This document shows positions 1 through 5,811 of a DNA stretch of 6,870 nucleotides, in pieces. The stretch covers positions 1 through 6,870 of the forward strand of contig CADCPL010000067.1 of the NCBI GenBank assembly GCA_902803305.1. The letters run 5' to 3'. Under the pieces are notes generated by a model. The model searched no databases, was not told the origin of the DNA, and saw nothing but the letters and a program-made list of their open reading frames with translations. This DNA is from an uncultured Lachnospiraceae bacterium (GTDB taxonomy: Bacteria > Bacillota > Clostridia > Lachnospirales > Lachnospiraceae). Position 1 is the first letter of the stretch. Each line of letters starts with the position of its first letter. The translations under genes and the position numbers were made by a program.

Positions 1-909
1 ATGTGCATAGCGGATCATCTGGCTCCCGCCGTATCGCAGCTGTTTGAAGGCGAGTATATGGACGGCGGCGTGGCATTGTTTGCGGCGATTTTGTTCACAC
101 TTCAGGAATACATGGATTTTTCGGGTGCCATCGAAATCGCCATCGGAAGCGCCAGGATATTCAGAGTAAGGCTTTCGGAGAACTTTAAACAGCCTTTCTT
201 TGCGAAGAACGCATCGGATTTCTGGAGAAGATGGCATATCACATTGGGTACTTTTTTCAGGGATTATATTTTCTTCCCGATCGCGCTTACCAAGCCTGTC
301 GCAAAGATAACGAAAGGGACGAAAAAACTGCTTGGAAAAGGCGTCAGTAAGTTTGTCTCGATGGGAATAGGGTTCTTCTTTGTATGGCTTTCCAACGGTA
401 TATGGCATGGTCCGAGATGGACGTATATATTCTACGGCATGTATTTCTTTGTGATCATACTGATCGAAAACATCCTCGAAGAGCCTTGTACAAAATTGCT
501 CAGGCGTATGAAACTCGGTGACACATCAGCTGTTGTAAGGGTTTTCAGATATATCAAACTCTGGTTTATCGTGATCATAGGAGAGATGTTTTTCAGGGCG
601 GATACGTTTGACCGTGGCAGGGCGATGTTCAAACTCATATTTACGGATCTGAGATTTGACATGGTGATAAAGCATATCCAGGATATCGGCATAGACAGAT
701 ACGGGTATTTCGTGATCATCACGGGACTGATAGTTGTAGCGGTCGTTGAGACGCTAAGCGAGATGGGTGTTTCTTTAAGGGAAAAGATCGCAGCCCTTCC
801 GACTCCGGTAAGGTTCGCATTCTGGTATGCATGCATCTTCTTTGTGATCATCTTCGGGGCATACGGAACCGGTTATGACACGGCTGATCTTCTGTATGCG
901 CAGTTCTGA
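1..909 (+). CDS. MBOAT-family membrane O-acyltransferase (AlgI/DltB-like), 5'-truncated by the window edge
   Basis: This is the C-terminal 302 residues of a polytopic membrane acyltransferase of the type that O-acetylates or O-acylates exported polysaccharides or teichoic acids. Visible hallmarks are the amphipathic FWRRWHITLG segment at residues 74-83 (His79), the following RDYIFFP, and the GIWHG motif at 133-137, whose His136 corresponds to the invariant catalytic histidine of DltB/AlgI. Several hydrophobic helices lie around 24-36, 121-134, 144-160, 186-197, 236-251 and 272-288. Family members are usually about 450-550 residues, and residue 1 here aligns with the mid-protein (K)xxIAD region, so the ATG at position 1 is almost certainly an internal methionine and the true start lies upstream. 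The acyl acceptor cannot be told from this sequence. No SGNH-hydrolase or DltD-like partner follows it; the next gene is regulatory and separated by 135 bases. Family assignment is secure; substrate is unknown. Confidence 0.92.
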   Translation: MCIADHLAPAVSQLFEGEYMDGGVALFAAILFTLQEYMDFSGAIEIAIGSARIFRVRLSENFKQPFFAKNASDFWRRWHITLGTFFRDYIFFPIALTKPVAKITKGTKKLLGKGVSKFVSMGIGFFFVWLSNGIWHGPRWTYIFYGMYFFVIILIENILEEPCTKLLRRMKLGDTSAVVRVFRYIKLWFIVIIGEMFFRADTFDRGRAMFKLIFTDLRFDMVIKHIQDIGIDRYGYFVIITGLIVVAVVETLSEMGVSLREKIAALPTPVRFAFWYACIFFVIIFGAYGTGYDTADLLYAQF

Positions 910-943
910 TCGGGCCTATCACGTTTAGATCGATCTGTCAATA

Positions 944-976
944 ACCGAATAGACACGAAAATCGACCGAATAGACA
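944..976 (+). promoter_or_regulatory. Putative LytTR operator: tandem direct repeat, 21-base period
   Basis: The sequence ACCGAATAGACA occurs twice without mismatch, at 944-955 and 965-976. Extending the comparison to 944-960 against 965-981 gives 15 of 17 matches. The period of 21 bases is two turns of B-DNA. LytTR proteins bind pairs of 9-base direct repeats separated by 12-13 bases, with a remembered consensus of [TA][AC][CA]GTTN[AG][TG]. The 9-mer ACCGAATAG (944-952 and 965-973) fits 7 of 9 positions with a 12-base spacer. The repeat lies just upstream of the expected -35 position and 69 bases before a LytTR gene, so autoregulation is the natural reading. Binding itself is inferred. Confidence 0.72.
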
Positions 977-1005
977 TAAAATGTGCGATAATGATCAGGA
1001 TAGCA

Positions 1006-1011
1006 TATAAT
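1006..1011 (+). promoter_or_regulatory. Putative -10 box of the LytTR/phosphorelay operon promoter
   Basis: A perfect TATAAT is seen 33 bases before the LytTR start codon. At the usual 16-18 base spacing (about 982-989) the sequence is TGTGCGAT, a poor match to TTGACA. A good -10 with a bad -35 and a direct-repeat operator immediately upstream is typical of an activator-dependent sigma-A promoter. The predicted transcription start is near 1018, giving a leader of about 27 bases. A weaker alternative -10, GATAAT at 987-992, has no better -35. Confidence 0.6.
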
Positions 1012-1044
1012 GATGATATCCATCAGTAAACGGACGGTGAACGA

Positions 1045-1524
1045 ATGAAGGACATGGTGGAAATAGAAGTCATTCTTGACGAGCATTATGTCGATCCGCG
1101 GGTTACGATCAGGACGAGAGCCAATACCCCGCAGGTCGAGAACATAATCATTGCCATTGAGAATGTGTCCAATTCCGATTATCCGCAGATCGCGGCGATG
1201 AAGGATAGCAGTCTCGTGTTCATCTCACAGCGGGATATAGTGAGAGTGTACACTCATGGACGCAGTGTGGTGCTCCAAACGGAGAATGATGAGTACATTT
1301 TAAAAGGATCACTGTCCGGGATCGAGGATGCGCTGAACCGCACGAGATTTTTGCGCATATCCCAATCGGAGATCATCAATATATACAAAGTCAGACATTT
1401 TGATTTTAACCTTACGGGAACCATAGGAGTGGAGTTTGACTGCGGTATCAAGACATGGGCGTCGAGAAGCCGCATACGCGATATCAAGGAACTCCTCATC
1501 GAAAACAGCATTACGAGGGTATAG
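1045..1524 (+). CDS. LytTR-domain DNA-binding transcriptional regulator (no receiver domain)
   Basis: This 159-residue protein has an N-terminal alpha/beta extension (about 1-50) and a C-terminal LytTR DNA-binding domain (about 57-155). The recognisable LytTR core is LVFISQRDIVRVYTHGRSV near 57-76 and FLRISQSEIINIYKV at 102-116, the equivalent of the family's F-x-R-x-x-x-S-x-I-x-N motif. It lacks a phosphoacceptor receiver, so it is not a classical response regulator; the short extension plus LytTR is the architecture found beside DUF3021 membrane proteins in Bacillota. The stop codon is 3 bases before the DUF3021 start, indicating co-transcription and probably functional pairing. The start at 1045 is chosen because GGTGA lies 4 bases upstream; the ATG at 1054 has AAGG only 2 bases away and is less likely. 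The twin repeats upstream suggest autoregulation. Other targets are unknown. Confidence 0.92.
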   Translation: MKDMVEIEVILDEHYVDPRVTIRTRANTPQVENIIIAIENVSNSDYPQIAAMKDSSLVFISQRDIVRVYTHGRSVVLQTENDEYILKGSLSGIEDALNRTRFLRISQSEIINIYKVRHFDFNLTGTIGVEFDCGIKTWASRSRIRDIKELLIENSITRV

Positions 1525-1527
1525 CCT

Positions 1528-1959
1528 ATGGAACTGAAAAATAAATTCGTGATAAATTCACTCATAGGTATAATAGCGGGAATGATCGTAGGGCTCGTCA
1601 TGTGGATGATCCCCCCCGTAAATTCGGAGGGCAGGAGCTTTGTGGCACACATGATAGCATCCGCATTGCATGGCATGATCCCGTGCGGAGCGGCAACAGT
1701 CTACGGAATAGAGAGCTGGGGACTGACAAAATCAACGGTTGTTCATGCGTCGATCACTCTTGCCACGATCGTGGGCATAGGAGGCGTGATGAGATGGTAC
1801 AGCCTCTCGGATTTTGCGGTTGCAATGGTGATATACGTGATCATATATACGATCATATGGCTGTTAAATTATCTGTACTGGAAGCACACCGTCAGCAAGA
1901 TGAATGAGCAGCTGGAGGTGCTTCTGAAACTTCAGGAAAACAACAAGGGCAGGGTTTGA
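1528..1959 (+). CDS. DUF3021-family four-helix membrane protein, partner of the LytTR regulator
   Basis: This 143-residue protein has four predicted membrane helices (about 8-29, 40-61, 70-90, 95-117) and a charged, helical cytoplasmic tail (119-143). The Y-G-I-E-x-W-G-L-x-K-x-T-x-x-H pattern at 59-73 and the aromatic-rich last helix agree with DUF3021. Such proteins are regularly encoded directly after a LytTR gene; in the better-studied streptococcal LytTR regulatory systems the membrane partner restrains the regulator. That role here is inferred from family context, and neither ligand nor mechanism is visible. A strong ribosome binding site, GAGGG at 1515-1519, lies 8 bases before the ATG. 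The gene is 3 bases after the LytTR stop and 1 base before the next start. A run of seven C residues (1611-1617) encodes part of Ile28-Pro-Pro. Confidence 0.88.
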   Translation: MELKNKFVINSLIGIIAGMIVGLVMWMIPPVNSEGRSFVAHMIASALHGMIPCGAATVYGIESWGLTKSTVVHASITLATIVGIGGVMRWYSLSDFAVAMVIYVIIYTIIWLLNYLYWKHTVSKMNEQLEVLLKLQENNKGRV

Positions 1960-1960
1960 T

Positions 1961-2770
1961 ATGCAGTTAAAAGTACTTGTTACAGGAAAAAACCGTAAGG
2001 TCGCAAAGGATGTATGTGAACATCTGCAGGCAGACAGAGGATATGTTACCGTTAAATGCGATCCGAACAAAACGGCGCTTTTTGACCTTATGCTCGGAGA
2101 ACTTCCGAAGGTGGTCATCATATGTCTCGGGGATGAGACAAGCGTCACCGTGCAGGCATACAATGTCATGAAATCTGCACTGAGGCAGGGTAACATCACT
2201 ACGATCGTCGTAACGGATGCCGAGGATGAAAAACTGTTCATAAAGTACACGGAGCTTGAGAGAGTGCTGTTCCTGTCAAGACCGATCTCGCTTTTCGCAC
2301 TTTATGAAAAACTGAATGAGATAGAAGAGACGCTCGAAGGCGAGAAGGAAAAGAATCTCGCAACGTTCAGGGAATTTGTCAATGACGATCCCGATAAGGG
2401 ACATAAGAGAAAGAGGATCCTTGTTGTCGATGACGATACCGAGCAGCTTCTTGTGATCAAGGAGCAGCTCGAGGAGTTTTATGATGTAACGTGCGTAAAA
2501 TCAGGGGACGCGGCATTTAAGTTCCTTGCGAAAAAATCATGTGATCTGATACTTCTCGACTACCTGATGCCGGATCTTGACGGGCCGGAGGTGCTCCGGA
2601 ACATACAGGATACCAAGGCATGGGCTGACATACCGGTAATCTTCCTGACGGGTGTATCGGAGAAGAACAAGGTATTGCAGACGCTTGCGGAACTGCGGCC
2701 GCAGGGATATATCATCAAGCCGTCAAAGAAATCTGAAATCGTAGCCAAGATAATCGACGTATTGGGGTAA
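1961..2770 (+). CDS. Receiver-domain protein: degenerate N-terminal receiver plus functional C-terminal receiver
   Basis: This 269-residue protein has two receiver-like folds and no DNA-binding or enzymatic output domain. The C-terminal domain (about 151-269) is canonical: acidic pocket DDD at 157-159, phosphoacceptor Asp200 in LILLDYLMPDLDG, Thr230 in VIFLTG, and Lys253 in the KP motif. The N-terminal domain (about 2-125) keeps the alternating beta/alpha pattern but has TGK where the acidic pair should be, VVIICLGDE where the phosphorylated Asp should be, and SRP (106-108) instead of KP, so it probably cannot be phosphorylated conventionally. A charged linker (126-150) joins the two. The start is 1 base after the DUF3021 stop, with AAGGGCAGGG just upstream, and the stop codon overlaps the first Hpt ATG by one base. 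The likely role is terminal or intermediate acceptor of phosphate from the Hpt protein; the output partner is unknown. Confidence 0.9.
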   Translation: MQLKVLVTGKNRKVAKDVCEHLQADRGYVTVKCDPNKTALFDLMLGELPKVVIICLGDETSVTVQAYNVMKSALRQGNITTIVVTDAEDEKLFIKYTELERVLFLSRPISLFALYEKLNEIEETLEGEKEKNLATFREFVNDDPDKGHKRKRILVVDDDTEQLLVIKEQLEEFYDVTCVKSGDAAFKFLAKKSCDLILLDYLMPDLDGPEVLRNIQDTKAWADIPVIFLTGVSEKNKVLQTLAELRPQGYIIKPSKKSEIVAKIIDVLG

Positions 2771-3378
2771 TGATCATGGGAATGGATATTTTGTGGATGA
2801 AGGAAGCCGGACTTGATACCGAGGCAGGTATCGGATACACGGGAAGTGAGGAAAAGTATGTTTCGGCCGTCCAGAGGTTCTACAGGAACTATGAGAAAAA
2901 CAGGGCAAAGGTCGAAGAGGCTTTTAATTCAAAGGACAATGAAAGCCTTAAGATCACTGTTCATGCACTCAAGAGTAATGCCAAGATGATCGGGGCGAAC
3001 ACGCTGTCGGGATGCTTTGAGTCGCTCGAAGCTGCAGCGGGCAGCAACGACACCGATGTCATCAAGAGCCTGACTCCCGTTGTCATGAGGGATTACAAGC
3101 TTCTTATCGAAAAGCTCGATCCTGTTTCAAAGCTCGGGGAAGTGCATGCGGCGGACGAGATCTCGGCGCAGACCGCACTGAAGACTGTAGGTGAGCTGCT
3201 TGAGGCGCTGGATGATTTTGACGACGATCTGTCAAAGCAATTGGCAACAAAGCTGGCGGGATATCCGTTCAGGATGACGCAGGCCGATAAGCTGAAGGAA
3301 GCGATAGCTTACATAGATGATTTTATGTATGATGAGGCGGCTCAGCTCATACGCGAGATCGGGCAGACTATCGAATAA
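2770..3378 (+). CDS. Hpt-domain histidine phosphotransfer protein with an extra C-terminal helical domain
   Basis: This protein of about 202 residues has an N-terminal Hpt four-helix bundle (about 25-120). The phosphorylatable His65 lies in the hallmark HALKSNAKMIGA (65-76), preceded by the usual helix ending in ESLKITV. Residues about 125-202 form a second, acidic, all-helical segment with no equivalent histidine motif; similar segments often follow Hpt or receiver modules in Lachnospiraceae signalling proteins. The gene is translationally coupled to the receiver gene: its ATG shares the A of the upstream TAA. Three in-frame ATGs compete (2770, 2776, 2782). TTGGGG at 2762-2767 sits only 2 bases from the first but 8 bases from the ATG at 2776, so 2776 may be the real start, two residues shorter. 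It should relay phosphate between the hybrid kinase receiver and the separate receiver protein. Confidence 0.9.
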   Translation: MIMGMDILWMKEAGLDTEAGIGYTGSEEKYVSAVQRFYRNYEKNRAKVEEAFNSKDNESLKITVHALKSNAKMIGANTLSGCFESLEAAAGSNDTDVIKSLTPVVMRDYKLLIEKLDPVSKLGEVHAADEISAQTALKTVGELLEALDDFDDDLSKQLATKLAGYPFRMTQADKLKEAIAYIDDFMYDEAAQLIREIGQTIE

Positions 3379-3408
3379 GCACGCACAAGAAGATCAAGGA
3401 AAAACCTG

Positions 3409-5811
3409 ATGGATAATACCGGTATCGATATCTCAAAAGAATACGGACGAAAAAAACACAGTATGACGATCCCGCTCATACTGGTTTTTGTATTTGTCGT
3501 GGTCATGGTCTTCTACACTTCAAGACTTATGTACAACGTCGCCGTATCGAATTCCGGCGCCGTCATAGAGGACAGGATACTGAACGTATCATCACTTATA
3601 GACACGCATCTTAACACGGCCGAGAACATACTGCATATGACGGCCGATTCGGTGCACCACATGCTCATCAGCGGAAGCACCCCGGTTCGTATACATGAGT
3701 TCCTCGTGGAGGAGACGAACAACGTTGCCGAACAGTTTAACGAGAACTACACAGGCTTGTACGGCTATATCATGAGCCAGTACATGGACGGACTCAACTG
3801 GGTGCCGCCAGAGGGTTATGATCCGAGAGCGCGTGACTGGTATATACTGGCAAAAGAGCATGACGGGGAGGTAGTGTTCGTACCGCCGTATGTTGATGCT
3901 CAGACGGGAAATGTGATCATATCGATCTCGAGGATGCTTCCTGACCGTCAGAACGTTGTCTCGCTCGATGTCCAGCTCATGGAGATCCAGTCGCTCATGA
4001 GCGAGCTGACACTCAACGGCAAGGGTTACGGCTTTGTACTTGATGATACGGGTTATATAATCGCCCACAAGGATGAGAACAAAAAGGGCACGAACATCAA
4101 CGATACCGAAGAAGGCGCCGCACTCGGACGTGCCATCAAGGATGCGGGATCCGGCAGTTTTACGTATACGCTTGGCAGTGAGAAGTGCACGGTATTTACA
4201 AAGGAACTTAAGAATGACTGGAACGTCGTCATGGTATTTACCGACAGAGAGCTGTATGAAGAAGTAAGGAGCCAGCTTGTCATAAATGCACTCATATGCA
4301 TGGTTGTGTTTGCTTTGATCGCGGCGTTCTTCTATGTGGGCCGCAAGAATGAGCGAAGTTATGCGGAGCATATGGAGAAGATGAGGCTGGACGAGCAGAA
4401 GTCCTCCTATGAAAAAAGAGTGCTGCAGCTCGAGAAGGATGCCGCAAACGCGTCCAACAAAGCAAAGAGTGATTTTCTTGCCAACATGTCGCATGAGATA
4501 AGGACTCCCATGAACGCGATCATCGGAATGGATGAGATGATACTGCGTGCCAAGCCCGACAGTACGATACGAAAATATGCCCTCGACATTCAGAGCGCCG
4601 GCAAGACGCTGCTGTCCATAATCAACGATATCCTTGATTTTTCCAAGATCGAATCGGGAAAGATGGAGCTCGTTCCCGTTGAATACAGCTTTGCATCTGT
4701 GATGAACGATGTAGTCAACATGACGATGAAAAAGGCACAGGACAAGGGCCTGGAATATAATCTCAAGGTGTCGGAGGACATACCGTCGGTACTTCGCGGA
4801 GACGAGATAAGGGTCCGCCAGGTCATGCTGAACCTTATAAACAACGCCATCAAATATACACACAAGGGAAGTGTTACGGTCGATGTCTCATATGACATGG
4901 GGGCGGGACAGCTCTGGTTTATCGTTACGGACACCGGTATAGGCATCAAGAATGAAGACCTCGGCAAGCTGTTCGGTTCCTTCCAGCGCCTGGAGGAAGA
5001 TAAGAACAGGAACATCGAGGGAACCGGTCTCGGGCTTAACATCACAATGCAGCTTGTGAAGATGATGGACGGAACCATCGGTGTTACGAGCAGATACGGC
5101 GAGGGAACGACCTTTACCGCGCAGATGAAGCAGGAAGTCGTTGACAGGACTCCTGTGGGTGATTTTGTCCAAAACCTGTCGAAGATGCAGTCACATACCG
5201 AAGAGTACAGACCGTCTGTTATCGCACCGGATGTCAGCGTTCTGATCGTTGATGATAACGACATGAACCTTGAAGTAATAGAATCGCTCCTTGAGGGTAC
5301 AAGGATGAAAGTTGTGACCGCCGGTTCCGGTCAGGAGTGCATAGATGAGCTTGAGAAAAGATCGTTCGATGTCATCTTCCTCGATCAGATGATGCCGGGA
5401 ATGTCGGGAACACAGACTCTCGAGGAGATACGAGCGAGGGGACTTGCAAAGGATATCCCGATCATCGCGCTTACCGCCGATGCAATACTCGGAGCGAGAG
5501 ATTCATATATCAAGGAAGGATTTACGGATTATCTGTCCAAGCCGGTCATGTTTGCGGATCTTGAGGCGATACTTATCAAATATGTGAGTCCCGAGCGCAT
5601 GATGACGGAGGAGCAGATCGCCGCTGAGGCCGAAAAGAAGGCGGATCTGCCGGTCGTTCTCGTGATCAACGATTCTTCCGAGAAGCTCAGGGAGCTGAAA
5701 GAGGCCCTGGCAGGAAGGTATAAAGGTGTGTTCGTAAAGGACGAAGCAAGTGCCGAAAAGTACCTTTCCAAGCACGAAGTCGAGTTCATTATAAGAGGCG
5801 GTAGCGTATGA
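3409..5811 (+). CDS. Hybrid sensor histidine kinase: dCache sensor, HisKA, HATPase_c, receiver, truncated second receiver
   Basis: This is an 800-residue membrane kinase. Order: helix TM1 (about 20-38), extracellular dCache_1 sensor (about 42-285), TM2 (about 290-310), a coiled-coil linker without HAMP (313-352), and HisKA with His362 in NMSHEIRTPMN. HATPase_c follows with N-box NLINNAIKYT (475-484), G1 DTGIGI (508-513) and G2 GTGLGL (538-543). The receiver (about 610-726) has Asp615/Asp616, phosphoacceptor Asp659 in FLDQMMPG, Thr689 and Lys711. After a linker, residues 749-800 look like the first half of another receiver that stops where the phosphoacceptor would be. In the sensor, Tyr137, Arg142, Trp144, Tyr145, Tyr161 and Asp187 match the amino-acid-binding dCache motif, suggesting an amino acid or amine ligand. 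AAGGA at 3396-3400 lies 8 bases before the ATG. All residues for kinase and intramolecular transfer activity are present. The stop overlaps mnmA by 4 bases. Confidence 0.95.
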   Translation: MDNTGIDISKEYGRKKHSMTIPLILVFVFVVVMVFYTSRLMYNVAVSNSGAVIEDRILNVSSLIDTHLNTAENILHMTADSVHHMLISGSTPVRIHEFLVEETNNVAEQFNENYTGLYGYIMSQYMDGLNWVPPEGYDPRARDWYILAKEHDGEVVFVPPYVDAQTGNVIISISRMLPDRQNVVSLDVQLMEIQSLMSELTLNGKGYGFVLDDTGYIIAHKDENKKGTNINDTEEGAALGRAIKDAGSGSFTYTLGSEKCTVFTKELKNDWNVVMVFTDRELYEEVRSQLVINALICMVVFALIAAFFYVGRKNERSYAEHMEKMRLDEQKSSYEKRVLQLEKDAANASNKAKSDFLANMSHEIRTPMNAIIGMDEMILRAKPDSTIRKYALDIQSAGKTLLSIINDILDFSKIESGKMELVPVEYSFASVMNDVVNMTMKKAQDKGLEYNLKVSEDIPSVLRGDEIRVRQVMLNLINNAIKYTHKGSVTVDVSYDMGAGQLWFIVTDTGIGIKNEDLGKLFGSFQRLEEDKNRNIEGTGLGLNITMQLVKMMDGTIGVTSRYGEGTTFTAQMKQEVVDRTPVGDFVQNLSKMQSHTEEYRPSVIAPDVSVLIVDDNDMNLEVIESLLEGTRMKVVTAGSGQECIDELEKRSFDVIFLDQMMPGMSGTQTLEEIRARGLAKDIPIIALTADAILGARDSYIKEGFTDYLSKPVMFADLEAILIKYVSPERMMTEEQIAAEAEKKADLPVVLVINDSSEKLRELKEALAGRYKGVFVKDEASAEKYLSKHEVEFIIRGGSV

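Larger units (their letters stand above)
910..1044 (+). other. Intergenic region between the MBOAT gene and the LytTR operon
   Basis: This 135-base region is the only sizeable non-coding gap in the window. It contains a 10-base palindrome AGATCGATCT (927-936), a perfect 12-base direct repeat (944-955 and 965-976), and a consensus -10 hexamer (1006-1011). No stable GC-rich hairpin followed by a T run was found after the MBOAT stop codon, so there is no convincing intrinsic terminator and read-through from upstream is possible. A weak Shine-Dalgarno match GGTGA lies at 1036-1040. Confidence 0.7.

Noticed and set aside
1..3. ATG at the first base as the true start of the MBOAT gene
   Set aside because: The family is about 150-250 residues longer, and residue 1 aligns with an internal region near the middle of the protein, so the start lies upstream of the window.
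908..940. Possible terminator or stem (GATCG at 908-912 with CGATC at 931-935, and palindrome AGATCGATCT)
   Set aside because: The stems are only 5 base pairs, AT-rich, and not followed by a T run, so an intrinsic terminator is not supported.
1602..1907. A 101-codon + strand frame overlapping the DUF3021 gene
   Set aside because: It is out of frame within a gene whose own frame encodes four coherent membrane helices and a DUF3021 motif; the translation is charged and domainless.
3592..4863. A 423-codon open frame on the minus strand inside the kinase gene
   Set aside because: It lies wholly antisense to sequence encoding recognisable dCache, HisKA and HATPase motifs, and its translation has no recognisable domain. 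It is a codon-bias shadow.
4590..5264. A 224-codon minus-strand frame
   Set aside because: It is antisense to the kinase catalytic and receiver regions; the translation is Ser/Thr-rich and low in information, typical of an antisense shadow.
5760..5811. A frameshift explaining the missing second half of the kinase's last receiver
   Set aside because: The bases after the stop encode a complete, correctly starting MnmA with its own ribosome binding site, so no receiver sequence is left in another frame.
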